DNA from: Phoronis australis
Lineage: Eukaryota > Phoronida > Phoronidae
NCBI GenBank assembly: GCA_002633005.1
Contig: NMRA01000354.1
Span: forward strand, 235,634-299,633
Length of the DNA stretch: 64,000 nucleotides
Reading direction: 5' to 3'
Notes under the pieces: model-generated
Told to the model about the DNA's origin: nothing
The model's input: only the letters and a program-made list of their open reading frames with translations
Databases searched by the model: none
Shown: in pieces, positions 1-14,000 of the stretch
Layout: every line of letters starts with the position of its first letter
How positions within the stretch are numbered: position 1 is the stretch's first letter
Translations under genes and position numbers: made by a program

Positions 1-3000
1 TGAATGAAAAAATATGAAAAATCCGCACGGCCGAACGACTTATATTGATGCGCGAGAATGCAGTGCAAACTTTACGAGAAAAAAATGTGGTGTGTAATGT
101 TGGTTACGTATTCAATGAATAACTTAGCATGAAAATAAATGCCTCGAAATACTTCATCTTATTGTGGAATTCCATGATTGTTGGGCGATTCGAGTTTATC
201 CTCTGTGTGTGGCACTGCGTGCCATATATGGAAAAAAGTAGGTCAGCCAGTCATGTGCACAGCACCTGTTACTTCGGCTGTGAACCAGGCCGGGGATTTG
301 ACTCTTAAACTGCGAGAAAAGAATGGTTCTTTTTAAGAATAAATTTCTTGTAGCGTACTATGAAAGACAGTGATTGACTTTCAACCTGGTAAGTTAATTC
401 AACAAAGCGTCCACTTAAAATGCACTGCAGAAGACGTAACAACTACGATGTCCCCGGCGACCACTGGCTACGCTCGTAGCCAAACGACGTGAAATTCCCG
501 AGTAAAGCGCTCGGAAAAACGTTTAAGAAACGTAAAAATACGAATGCCAAATTCAAACACGGAGTTTCGACGGTTTTTTTTGGTCACGATCCTTTACGAA
601 GCCAAGTGAGGGTATACACGCGCGAGTGCACATACACCGTCACTCCTATTTTCCAGCGNCTGCGCGCCTCAGATTTGCGCTTTGCACGTCTCATAATTCT
701 CACGAATTTGGACCCCCAATTTTCAAATCCTAGATGAGTCCCTGCATCTTAGTCTCTAGTTTTGCTAAGAAACTAGCCATGTTCTAAGTGAAATATGTAT
801 ATCTGAACAAATATACCGTCTGTATTCCTGCATCCTAATTCACCACAGATCAGAATTACGGAACATAGATCACTTTAGTATTTATATCACTTATGTTTTG
901 TTTTTGTTGATCACTTCCACTGATTGAGAGCACAAGCACTTGTAGCTCAGCTTAGAGGCCTTGTCAAAATCAGGGGCAACATCCAGTTGAACATAATATT
1001 ATGATAAGTCTATATACTGCTAGCTTTTAAAATTTCAACCTCACTTTCATTTCCGTGAATCGGGCGTTTTTGCTTCCACAATCCAAATTTTGGTGAAGGC
1101 ATTTGATACCATGAGATGCCAAACCGCGGCACAAGAGCCATTCGAGTTTCACTACTAACAGTTATAAGTGTTGTACATGAACACTGTATGATTGGTGTTT
1201 TTTTTTTTGTCAAGTTTTATGTCATTTCACCAAGCCAAAACTAGGTCACTTACCTCAGAGAGATACTACATCTGAGGATGCTTCTATGCCAAATAACTGC
1301 TGGCATTTTCAAAACAAGATAATACAATGAAATTCAACACTAGGTTGCACTGTGTGTTTTCACAAGAAAAGCTTCCAAATGTTGGAATTCACACTTGAAA
1401 TGGTTTTGTATCCAGGCTCCAGCTCAACTTTAATACCCAAGCTTCTTTCGTTAATCGGCTAATAACTAATTTTAGTTATTTTACTATGAAAATTACGGTT
1501 TAACACGTTGTCTGCTGTCCAGGCTGTAGTGGTTATGTTTAATGTGTTGCCATGGAGTGCACATGGTACAATCCACGGAAATCTTTTCATGAACCAGAAC
1601 ATCAAGGAACCCTCTTTCAGGTGTTGTGTCTTTTTTCGGTGGAATGTTGCCTTCTCCATACACACGCACCTAATGTATCCTGTGTTCTCAATGTGATAAC
1701 CTCTAGAGTCAATTTTAAAACCTGTTTGAAATTTCGATAAATGTTCTTCCAGCATTTTGACTAACTTAGAGTGGAAAGATTTACCTGCTAGAAACATTAA
1801 AGTTTAGTAATTTTCTTCTACGGGCATATCGCGGCAGTTGTCTAAAATTTGCGTAAGTTTTCATTATTGCTGATCAAAATATATTCGCAAAATGAAAAGG
1901 GATAATTTTATAGAAGGTGCTACTTTTTTTCAAACTGAAAACATTTCAGTTGTCATTTGTTACACCTAGGTGTTCAGATATGATGTATGTCAAAAAATTA
2001 GTGACATATGTTCCCACGTTTGCCTGATGTTCTTGTGCAGTCACTGACTCTTGTTACGATTACAAGCGAAAATTATCACTATGGCCTGTCACCCCGGCAT
2101 CGTTTGTGCAGCGAAGCCATTATCTGAGGGATAATAGCTAATATTTTTATGCATAATCTGAAAGATTCTGTATCCAAACTGTCCTGCACATGTACTGGTG
2201 GCTTGAATTTGCTGTTTTTATCATTTATTCTCGTGTCTGGCTCACTTAGAGCGCAATGTAAAAATCAGCTTTTTTACTCTACCTTTTACTCGGCCACACA
2301 AGTTTACATGCGCTCCTGATGTTCAGCTCACAACTGGGCGTGTACGATGTGAGTTCCTGTTTATGTTTAGAGCTATTGCATATTCAGAGGCAGGAGAACA
2401 TTTAAACAGATGAAAGGCAAAAGAAGTCTGGCTTAGATATGGGGCGAAAATGGTCACCCATGTGAACCCTATTGCGCATGCACAGGTAACGTGATCGCAT
2501 CTGGCTCCAAAGCTAGTGAAAAAATTAACACCTCCGAGTCTAGTCGCTTCGTGTCCGTTGCTTTGTGTCAACTTATGTAGCATAGACGAGACGAGACGTT
2601 TGGTAGTGAGTGAAACAGTCAATGATTTAATGAACCACCGACCACTGTCAAGTGAACACTATAGGAAGGTACTTGTCTGGTTATGTCAGTAGTTGTCAGG
2701 CATGAATAAAACATCTGTTGCACTAGTCATTATCCAGCCATTTTATGTAGATTAAAATACTACCATAAAAACCTTCATCTCTTACCCAATTTGAGGTCAT
2801 CAGTGAATGTTTGGCGGCTTGTACCCTTCAGGATTGCATCGAATAGCACTTCATTGTCAGTGCCTTGCAGGGCCCCCCCCTCTAATATACCTAGGAATTC
2901 TCACTGAGTACTTAGATCACTGTTCAGATTGAGGTTTTTTCTAAATGAAAATTTTAATTAGCTTCTAGAATGCACATAATTATATCTAATGTTTCAAATT

Positions 3001-4828
3001 TTAGTCAGGGGGTTCTCCGTATAAGAGGGACTTCCCACTCCCCTTCTATGCACCTGCTAGGAGCCTTCACCACTGCTCTCCTCTCAAAACCCAGCGAATT
3101 GTCTGTATGAGCTTTCAACATGAGAGATTAACATTGACGATGGCTATGACAGTGATGAAGAAAAGTACTATACTTAATTGAACATTTTTTTCAAAAGATT
3201 CAAAATGCCCATTTAAATGCTAATTTTGCTTGTGGGCTTTGAAAACAATGTACAAACATGTGAGAAAATGCTAGTATTGAGTTTGTTACCTGTGGAAAGC
3301 TTTTAGCTTCTTGGTTTTGATTCAAGGTTCAGAATTTAGATGCAAAATTGTGGTCATGAAATTTAAGTTGTAATCCAGAAGTATGAACCCCTGATATGGA
3401 CTGCAGCATTGATTTTTTGTCAGTTTGATGAATAATAGAACTTATATCATGACCTGGTCGCAAAATGCAATCAAAATACTGGACCCTGAATGTAAGGGAA
3501 ATCTATGACCAACCTGGATGTTTGAAATGTGAGTTCGCATGGCAAAACAGTGGAGGCGATGCAATGTCACGCATTCTGCAGGTTTTATTCGCGGACAAGG
3601 AGACCACTGAAAGTTGTATGGGAACAACTAGATTTTAATTGGTGAACAAATTGTGAAGTGGGCGTTGTGACCAGTCACTCTTGCGCAGAGTGTCTTGTGA
3701 TAATTTTGACATCTGCATCAATCAGTACAGTTGGAGCACATCAAGGAATGTTCCTGTGTGAGTGAGTACTTGACAACTGTTCAGTAAAATTTGTACACTT
3801 TGAACTGTCTCTTTTGTTTAGCTTACAAGTAAAAACTGATCTTAATTTAACACAGCTACGACTAGAAAATACCTTCACAGCATTATTGCTTGTAACTCAG
3901 GGTTTTAAGTGGTAAAATGCTTTATTTGTTAATTAAATGAATGTACACGTAAACAACATTAAGGTGCATTCGATAACAATAATTTCGCGGAAAGTCTGAT
4001 AATTTCCCGGAAAGTCTGATGTATGGTTATTGTTAGAGAATACAAGAAAACGTCTGGGAATTTTTGGGCCCTGATCAAAGATTATGATTTGTTTCGATGT
4101 ATTCCTGTATATCAATAAGCATATGAAAAATCAGGTTTTAATTCGTTTAGTCCTCTTATTTGCCATACTAATGATTTAGGCTGTTGTTTTTTACGCAAAG
4201 TAAGTGATGAGTCATTGTATTTGAGATACAGCAATGCGTGTAAACAATTATCAAGGATAGCTTATGACAAATAGAGATATATTCAACTGTTAATGAATAT
4301 TGCATTTTAAAGAAGGACTATTATATTAACATGAGATTATTATTTTTTCATGCCTAGACCTGAATGCCAGTGGCTAAGTGGGCTTGAAATGTGTAGTCCT
4401 ATTAAACAGCTGATGTGAAGTTCTAAATATAACTTTGATAAGAGTGGTGTGCTCAGAGTATGACTAATCAGTGATAACTATAAGGAGGTCAATCCTGTGT
4501 TGGTATAATGAGCTGTAATACAAGTTGTAGGTCAGTGGGGGAGATACCCACTTCACAGTTACTATCAGGGTTGATTGTTATTATGCCTGGTATGTTACGG
4601 AAGTTGGGAGACTCTTTTTGTGTGTGTGATTTTTTTGTAGTGTGGAACTGATGGTATAGTTTGCAATCGGATTTCATCTACTGAATAACTGATGTACAAG
4701 TGATTGTCTGGTTCTCAAAGTTTGCAAAAAGGGAATGGCTTTCTGCTCTCAGTCTCTATAGATAAATAATGAAAAATAGTGGCCTTTCTTCATTAGTAAC
4801 CTTCCAATAAATGCCGAGTCTCCTATTA

Positions 4829-5820
4829 CCGTATTCGCCTTAATAAGCGCCCCCAACAGGTTTTCAAACTTCAAAGCACCCAGCCTGTGAACGTGTATAC
4901 ATGCGGAAAATGCCTAAGTACCTTCAGTTCAATAATATCTGAATGTCCTGAAAAAATCATTGTGCTCGGAATTTCTAGACCACAAGCCTTGTCGCTATGT
5001 CGGTATTTAGCCGTGACTATTCACTTCAAGCTTCCGCTGTGCCTCAAAAAGAATGCAAAAGTTTTGCTGGTCTTGCAAGGACGGTGTCCCACTATGGTCA
5101 GGCCTTTCTGAATAGACGGAGTGTACTTGTCAATAAGATTGTATTGTATCTTTCCCACACAAATCTTCTCCCTCGACAGGAATCCAGATTTCTTTGTACA
5201 CGTGAAAACCGCAAATCAAAGACTAATATAAAAAGTTTCGCGCTACATACATGTAGGCCTGCTACTCTGGCAAATGACCTCTGATGACACCCACGCACTC
5301 ACTCACTCGGCACACTCACACACACACACACACTCACACACACACACGCACAAACTTTAAAACAAATGTCACGTGACAACAACATGTGTTGCGGGGTGCG
5401 ACGCAGATTTGGACTTAATCTTTGGTTAATGCCGACTCCACAGGAACTTAAAAATTTTTAGGGATGCTAATTGGAAAACTTAACGGGGATTTATTTTTAT
5501 TCAAGAATTCAAGTTGCTTTATCAACGATTGTGAGGCAGTGACACATTAGTCGGCGAGTTTTTGCCTTTAGATTTCCACACAATTTTCTTAAAAAGGATC
5601 GTTATTTAACAATGAAGTTTCATAGCAATGCACCACAGTTTTGTGGAAAGTCAGTCATAGGTTACAGATACGTCGCAAAGTGTAAACTTGATGAATCCTA
5701 GCTTCCGATTTCACCCTTTTCGGAGACCGGGTTTCAACCGCTTTAGGCTACAATAAGTGTCCCCTCTCCCTGAAACGAATTTTCTAAGTGCTCTGGGCAC
5801 TTATTAGGGCAAATACGGTA
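4829..5820. mobile_element. Non-autonomous DNA transposon with terminal inverted repeats
   Basis: The left end, from 4831, reads GTATTCGCCTTAATAAGCGC. The right end, to 5820, is its near-perfect reverse complement (GCACTTATTAGGGCAAATAC). The arms match over about 24 bases with three differences. If the repeats begin at CCGTATT, both ends are flanked by TA, which would fit the TA target duplication of the Tc1/mariner superfamily; the superfamily is inference. The interior of about 1 kb carries no transposase-like reading frame, so the copy is non-autonomous. It includes a CA-rich microsatellite. Confidence 0.65.
5297..5352. repeat. CA/ACTC microsatellite
   Basis: A low-complexity run of ACTC and CA units lies inside the inverted-repeat element that spans 4829-5820. 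Confidence 0.85.
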
Positions 5821-7975
5821 CATAGTTTTTGTTTGTACGATTTTAGTCGTGCCCGGAGACTAGAGGCGTGTCACCTGTCCCCCCCCCTCTGCCCCACCCC
5901 CAACCTCCCTCTCAGGGATATTCCTGATCAGGTTTGAGCCTGTGTCCTTTTGCGCACCTGATGATAAAAATTTCAAAAAGTTGCGTCCAGCAGACTTAGT
6001 GTAATTAAAGTGGCAATCCTGAGGGCAATTGAAATAAGAACTAAGTCATGTTTACCTGACTGGCTGTAGATGTGCCCAGGGGGCGCATTGCTGTAATGTA
6101 CTTGTGCCTTTTTATTTTTTTGATGCGCTAATGGCGCAGAGTCGCAGTCCAGGAATATCTCTCCCCCTTCTAAATTTTCCTGTTGGCAAGGGGCATCTTA
6201 TTACCCCTGCAATTCAAACCATTTCAAAATGTCAAGATGGCAACTGTCCACGTTGAAGATCCAAACACTCCATTGGATTGTCGATGTTGTCAAAATGGTG
6301 CATTGTCAAACAAAGCTCAGCAGTCTGGTTGATATCAGGACTTTTTGCTTGACCCAAAGAAGTGGCAGTTTTTACAGCTTGTTCCTGAACTGGAATTATT
6401 AACATGTTAGCAATGTGGACTGCTTGTCACTGTGTCGTGAGCAATATTCTTCCACTGATTATAGACTGTTTTTATTGACCACATAGAACTCATTACATGC
6501 TGTAGGTGCTGTTTTAATGCTGAAAGTCATTTGTTCATATGGTGAATCATTCACTATCGCAAACAATTTTTGGTTTCCTCTTCATACCCTGACTGACTGC
6601 CTAAGTGAAAGCCTGAGATTGTTGAGTACAAGCATGAAATAGTTACTTCTGAGTTACTGTACTTGCCCAAGTCCTTTAAATTGGGTAACTCAAAAATCAT
6701 AGGTGAGCGTTAAGCCAAACATGGTTGATTAAATAATTTTTGGAAGTGGGGGGGAGGGGCGCTTACACATATATTTAGTCAGGTAGACTCGCGGATGGAG
6801 TGATGTCACATTCAAGAGTCAATGAAGGATTGGTGGATGTAGAGAATGAATTGAAGTGGTTCCCCTGAAACAGACTGATCATTACTCATCGGTAAAGAGG
6901 TTGCGTATTTTTGGGAACTGAAATTCTGATAGAATGAGCGTTACAACTTGGGATTCACAATTCATTCAAAAAATTACCAGACTAACTTGCTCTTTTTGAA
7001 GGCATGATGCGAGTGTCTTTTTGTTTTGTTAGCAGATGGATAGGTTCGTTGGTAGTTTTTCAATCATCTATTAGGTGTTTGAGTCTGTAGCGAGCGCCAT
7101 GTTGTAGGCTGTTCTTTTGTTCAGGAAGTTAACTTCTAGGTGAACTTGTTAGCAAAGTAAAATTTTAGTAATCAGAAGGTGTAACAAAACAGTTGACGGC
7201 AGGTCAGAAGCTTATGAATGCAGAGGTGAATGTCATGTTTGTCTGTCGATACGAACCGAAGGAAATTAGTTGTTGACAAGCTGATTGGTCAATTACATTA
7301 ATGAGCTATTCAAAAGGCGAGTAAATCAGTTAGAAATCATGCTGTGCAATCACCACTGGTGACATGATTTTATATTTGATCACAAATCCATTTTTAGGCG
7401 CACATGGTGACTTACGGGTCACAGTGTGATGCCCTTTTACTAAGTCGTACTTGTTAATGACTAGAATATTTTTTTTTTAAATAAAATATTACCTGTGGTT
7501 TACTAAACCCATGGGAGATCTTGTGGAAACAAGCTGTGCTTTGGCTCTTCTGGGATCATTGCATGGCTGGCATTAGGAAAATGTGGGCAATATGCTGTTG
7601 TTTTCTCAATTTTGATCCTTAAAGTGACTTGTTATATCAAATGAAGTTTATGATTCATCAATGCAGGCATCACCAGATGTCGTCCCTCATGTAACCTACT
7701 TATAACACCCATTGTTGAAAGAAGGAACTGGCAGAGAGTTCCAGAATAACCCTCAGGGTCTCTTTGTGGGTATAAAATCAAACTGGACAGGAATTGTGAA
7801 AGACCCCCCTGTTATTTCCCCTGCGGGTACCTCCTCATTTAAAATGCATCTTGCACACATTTTTAATTTTTTTAATGTCCCAGTTTTATGAGACCAATCG
7901 GGTGAGGACCTAATAGTATATTTTTTCTGATTGAAAAGCTTAAGCACTCTTGAATGTACAATCTGTATTTTTCAG

Positions 7976-8022
7976 ACTTCGGAAAGATGTCTATGAATAA
8001 TGAATCTTCGACAGAGGGGTAG
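7976..8022 (+). promoter_or_regulatory. 5' UTR end with upstream ORF overlapping the CTDSPL2 start
   Basis: The exon begins after the acceptor TTTTTCAG (ending 7975). Two ATGs (7987 and 7993) share a frame that stops at TAG 8020-8022. They therefore form an 11-codon upstream ORF overlapping the presumed start at 8000 in another frame. The first upstream ATG and the main ATG both have A at -3. Such an arrangement usually lowers main-frame initiation and makes it depend on leaky scanning. Whether the upstream ORF is always in the mRNA depends on the unseen upstream exon. Confidence 0.5.
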
Positions 8023-11000
8023 ATGTGCAGAATCTACTCAGATTAAGAAAGCTACAAGGTCGCAGCAAAAAGACAAAGTTAAGAAAAAGGTACTTTGTTA
8101 TCAGGGACAGCTGTCATGTCATTGTTAACAGGTATTTAAGTGTTTCAGTTGTGACTTATTTTGGTAGAAACGTCCACCAGTATCGAGCTTCAGTTCAAGT
8201 CATGGGTACTGGGAGTAAGACGCTTTCAGAAAATTCCAAGGTGGACCAAAATTAGGTATTGTGTGCAGCGCTCGACACGGGCGAAAATTTCTGCTCGAAA
8301 ATATGAGTGATGGCATGTTCTGCACTTGTATTTCCAGACTTGGACTCATAAAAAAGTGGCGACCAAGTGAAAAAATGAATGTTTTCGCACCCGTTCAAGT
8401 AGTACGACTGAAGTCAATTTCATACTCGTATTTTACTTTTTCTACTCGTATTTTCGAGCGTGTACTTGCTTGTGTCGAGTCCTGGTGTGGACACCACAGC
8501 CGAATTGTAGCTTGGGAATGGTGGCCGTTTTAGTTGCAATTTAAACACTTTTATTAACAACTTGTTGATACTCATCGCCGTAAGATCATTTGGACGAATG
8601 CAGTGAAAAATTCTTTAATTTCCAAAGGACATAAGGCTCAATGCAATACTGCGAATGCTCAACATTTTGCCTAAGGTTGTTTAGTAACAGTTGTGTGATA
8701 CATACCATGCGAACAATGAAACAAAAGTCTGCCTTAGGAGTTATTGTTGTCAAGATCTTGACAGTTTTCATTTCCACTTTTCTACCAGATTGTGTCCGAA
8801 ACTGAAGAATTTTTATCATAATTGTGATTTACTTGTTAAATAAAACAATTTATATGATACGTTGATCAGCTAATTGGGTACTACAGTGGAATTTCCCCCC
8901 AAATCAATTGAGTGAAGGAGTGTTAAGGCATGAAAGTCAGAAGTCTCGGTCATTTTGTGCAACAAAACGAGCGCCAAGCAATTCGTGGCAACACCTTGGT
9001 AAAAAGCTAGAAATGCCTTTGTTCATTGGAGGCAAACATGATACGACCGAAGTTTACTTTAGAATTGACTTGAAAGTGTCTGTATTGAATCCAAATTAAG
9101 TGATTACATGAAGCTGCGTGAAAAGTGGTATATCAACCTATCAAATACAAACAGGAAACATTCTTCATATAACTCTTCAGGTTTGTGAGAGCACAAAACC
9201 ATCTTATGCGTGACCCAATATCTAATTTTGGGTGTGCCAGACGGAACAATTTGAAATGTGCCTTCTTTCATTCACGAGCATTTTGAGACGTTAGAAGTTT
9301 TGGCGTCGATTATTTTGATTATACAAACCCAAAACGATGGCAGTTTGACAACTTCATGATCGCATGGAATACATAAAAAGCACTGGAAAATTTCCAACTA
9401 CGTTAGATCCCTGCAGGAAAACAAAATGTCATCAGCCAACTAACCCAACTAAATGCTTTATGGTTAACTTGCAACAATGCGTATTTCATAATGTCGCCTA
9501 ATGTCAGCATTATGTGTTGTGAAGGCAGATATCTGAACAGTGAAGACTACAATGAATGCAATGTCCATTTGGGAAGTGATCGCATGGTCATCTTTCTGGA
9601 ATACCACATCGTCCTCCAATTTCCATGATTTACCCACAATGCCACACACCTGTTAGCCAGCAGTTGTGCTCGTCACGGATTTGCACCAAGATCAGTTTGC
9701 CATTTGCCATTCTGATGCCTATAAAGTTTTCTGTAGCATGGCGAGTTGCAATACTGACATCAAAAAATTTTAAAAGCTGAGTGAAGCATGATAAAACGTT
9801 CACTTGTCCATCATTCGCTTAGAAGTGTGTTAGCTGGGCTGCATTACAAAAACTTGGTCAATCGTGCAATGGGTTTTTCTACCCTCCATAAGGAGGAGAG
9901 TCGAATTCGGGATGCAGGAATTTGCGTTACTTTGAACAAGGTGTTTGCGTGCCTGTAATTCAAAGAAATCTAGTTTGTACATTCGACGGATGTGCAACTG
10001 GAAGTGTCAAATGAAACGAGTTGATTTCTTAAATGTACAATTCAAAGAAACTAGTTTTTATATTTCTCATGAATATGTAATGTTTTAGAGTACTTGCAAA
10101 GTAATTTGTCAAAAACTTGTCAAATACCATATGTTTTGCTTAGCAGTTTTGTGCTGAGATGTGCTGTTAAAGCTGTATCTCTTGCCTTCCATCAAAAATC
10201 ATTGTACAACTGGCGTGTTCTTGTTTCATGATCAGCTTTAATGAAGAAACTTATGATACAGAACAGACTGCTGATTAATTTTTTTACTCACCCACGCACT
10301 ATGGTTGAGAAATGGTCCCAAGAGATTTGTTGTGCAATCGAGCTGAGAATCAATACGTAGGGATACTTCCGACAAATGCAGTTAGGCCACTCCTACCATA
10401 GTTACCGTTGTCAAGTCCCACAAGCGCAAAGTCAATACCGTATGGAAGAAGTCAATTGCAAGCGTACTACAGCAATAGATGTGCTACAGTTATCGTGTTT
10501 CAGTGAAACTTGCTATGTAGAGCCACATCATCTAAACGGGGCGTGGAAAAGCAAACGTCTTGCAGTACACTGAGATATATCCAAGATACCAAGGCTTTCA
10601 ACTTGTTCATAGATTGCGCCAATCCATCGGCAAACCAAACGTCATTTATTTGGATGTCTGATTGCTTTTTAAGTGACACAGTAGGTACAGTGGTCGGTAT
10701 ATCGCACTGTACTCTTACAATAAGTAACAAGATTAGGTGCTCTGGTAACTCAAAAGACAACGAGGAAACTATTCCTTGCAATTTTGCAGGGTTTTTTGGT
10801 GTCCAGTGTGGGGTGTCTTGGGTTGTTGACGAAGCCTTGTTTCTGTTAGTCACATAGGTTCTCACCCACACAGTCCATGCTGTGTCAAGTTAGATATTTA
10901 TTTATTAAAGAATGATATAAACATGTGTGTAAAACAGTTAGGTGAATTTCTTCTCTTTGTGCTTGTTTACCTATAGATTTGTGATAATCTGTGATTTATC

Positions 11001-14000
11001 CAGTCGTATATTCTTCAGATCAATAAGTCCACTATGAATTTGTTGTACAACATACGACGTGATGATATCTGTGGGTTATTATATCTATTCGAATCTATGT
11101 AATATCCCACCATCATCACCATGTGTGTTGTACAATAACATGCATACATACATACATAACAGACTTTAAAATGCACATTTAGTGAGTCTACTGCTGGTGA
11201 GTTTAGCGACAGCAACATGGAGTTTTCGCAAAACTTAACACCGGGTAGGCGTTTCTCCCTGGCCTCATGCTGGGATTGCAAAATTCTCTTTTCATCCCGG
11301 AATACTGATCGTGTGCATTAATGTGAGGGAATATTTAAATGCACACGCACACACGTGCATACATACACACACACACGTTTATATAGCTTGATTGACGAGT
11401 CGGAAGTATCCATTAGAACACCTCGTCTGTAGTTCGTCATTCGACTATTTAATCATTTATTAACATGGACTTGTTGATTTGTCATTTTGTTGATGCTACG
11501 ATTTATACATAATGTAGTGTGACAAGACCGTTTCTAAGTGACCTCATCGCGTCCCTGTGTCGTCTTCTGAGTGTATGTCAGTGAACAAGTAATCTCAAAT
11601 CCCACTTGAATTGATGTTAATTGTATGACGACTACATGTACTGTTAACAGGTGGATATCATACACGGTTAACGTGTCAATTCTATGGCAGCACTTCACTT
11701 TAGTATCGTCAAAGTTACCTGTAAAGGCGACAGTCAGTGTAGTATTAATTTTCGTTGATTTTTTTTGTTCAAATATTCGCCAGTGTTGGGTGTTATTAGG
11801 CGGCATTTTTTTTCTGGTAAAACACTGCACTGTTATGGTAAATCATTTGATTTCAGTTTTAGAGCATAAGATACTTAATTCTTCATATTAGGAAACTTTA
11901 ATTAATTTATCACTGGCCCCTCATGTAGAATAAATTTGTCGAGCACACAACATTGTTCAAGATTAACAAATTCAATGAAATTCACTGGAGCTCTCTGTAC
12001 CTTTGACATTAATTATCAAATTATTTCATACAATTATAATAATTGTCATTTTCCATAAGGCTGATGACCTGACTGGAAACCAAGGAAATTTTACCAACTG
12101 TTGTTTTGTGAAATCTACTCTCTACAAAATATTTGATATTGACTAAATTTTCTGTGTCACTATTTTTGTGAAACAATTTGACAGAATAGAATTTCAATTG
12201 TCACCTGTAGTGTACGTCCAGCGTTACCTTGTGGTAACTTTGAGTGTGACCTCATTGTCACTACAATTATTTCAAAGAACATTGCAGGAGGTAGTTGGGC
12301 TCTTGTTCCAATATCCGTTTTGCCTCTACCAACACATTGAACTGGTGGCAAATCCTCGTGATTAATGGTCTTCGTGAAGTAAAATTTAGATTTCAACTTT
12401 GTGGTTGTCAAAAAGTAGTCTACCTAACACAGGTCCAGCTTGTACTCGTGTTTAGCCCACTGCAATATAATCTCATTAATGTAGGACACAATATGGTGGA
12501 CAACTCAAGTGAAATTTTATTCTCTCAATTTTCATGAAAGGTGGGTATCTTGAAATTACGGTACCATAGTTACCGTCAGAAAATATTTTGAAAAATTTTG
12601 TGCTTCCACAGCAGTGTTATAAGACCTTGAAAACGGATAATTTCAGCGATTATTTTTGTTCGAAATGGGTGAGATTTTATAGTAAGTTGGACTGTTTTGG
12701 TTTCAGGTAGATGAAATATTGATTTTATCTAGGAGCTGCTGTCGGAGACAGCTTTTTCACAGTTGCAACTGCAACCAGTAAATCCTTGCACCACGGTTGC
12801 CATATAGGTGTCCCATTAATTCCTTTCATGGTTTATTATTGGTTGCAATGCTGCTGTCTGACAAAGTGCTGAGTACTGGCATAGCATGGGTATCTTTAAA
12901 CTTTCGTTTTCAAAAAAATTGCCGTTTTCATCAATTTTTGTCTGGCTTCATTAAAGTGAAGGGGAAACCCTAGAAGCAAACCAGACGGAAAGTAATATTG
13001 AATTATTTTGAAAATTGTCAGATATTTTTAATCCTAAGTTTTGCTTTCGATGGAAAGAAATTTTGTCAACTTTTCTGAAAAGTACTGTTGATTTAGATAC
13101 GTTTGCAAACAGTAACCACTGACATTAACTTACTGCCTTGCTTGTATTTTTCAGGCCAGGAAACCCAGGCCTATGTTTACCTCGCTGACTTACCTGTGGA
13201 GCAAGAAGGATAACATGGTGAGTGTAAAGTCAAACAGGTGTCATAGACGGGTTTAAGAGACCCTTTTGGCCCTTCGCAAACTACCTTGCTGTAGGATGTA
13301 ACATAATAATGCTGTCATTACGCTGTTTTAAGAGTTATACAGACCTTTTCCTTCGAAAATCATCGTTGGGTCCCCTCTTGGTCTGTGTTCTGTGACTGAC
13401 CTTGTTTTTGAAATGATAAGTTACTTTATTACAACTGTTAGCTGAGGTGGACAGTCGAGAAAGGAATGATGCATTGTGTCCCACCTTTGGTGTCTGTAGT
13501 TTGGTGTTGGCATTTCAGCTTGTTGAGTAATAGTGAAACTTATTGGGGGTAACCGATGGAACATGGTAATTAGCATGTCAGCAGTGTACAAGTGTGTTAT
13601 GAGTGCAGGGGAGTCTACTACGTTTCAGAATGTGGATATTGTTGTCTGCCCCTCTCGACCAATACATAGATTGAGCAGTAGTCGCTTCCTTGTTCCTTCT
13701 TTGTTAGATGGTATTTCGTAATCTTTACCTGGGACCAGGCCTTTATGCAGCGTACGTCCTGGGCGTCCATTTGGACGCCCTAGCACTAATCTGGACCCCC
13801 TGGCAAGGACGCCCAATGTATCATTTGGACGCCCACTGTCAATAGGAACCTTTCAAGTTTGGACTCACACATTGTAATGAATACTAGGAAGCCTCTGAAG
13901 GCTCACAGTGGGGGCTCTTTTTTCAGAGCAAGAAGAAATATACAATGTATATACAAAGTATATGCATTGTTGCTGTTTTGACACTTGATTGACAGCATTG

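Larger units (their letters stand above)
1..7975. other. Non-coding region upstream of CTDSPL2 coding start
   Basis: No open reading frame here looks like a conserved protein. The first coding exon of CTDSPL2 is preceded by a splice acceptor (AG at 7974-7975), so part of this stretch should be 5' UTR intron, with a non-coding exon further upstream. A good donor (CTG followed by GTAAGT) lies at 389 and could end such an exon; this is speculation. Bases 430-700 are visibly richer in CpG than their surroundings and contain an 8-bp-stem hairpin (465-482) and one ambiguous base at 659, so a promoter may lie there. The only clear element is the inverted-repeat element at 4829-5820. I see nothing else identifiable. 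Confidence 0.5.
8090..13154 (+). other. CTDSPL2 intron 1
   Basis: A 5.1 kb intron, donor AAG/GTACTT and acceptor TTTTTCAG. It contains an inverted-repeat element at 8265-8490 and a CA-type microsatellite near 11340-11376. I see no coding sequence. Confidence 0.8.

Noticed and set aside
489-737. 82-codon open frame in a CpG-rich stretch
   Set aside because: No similarity I recognise, biased composition and an ambiguous base; more likely promoter or UTR sequence than coding.
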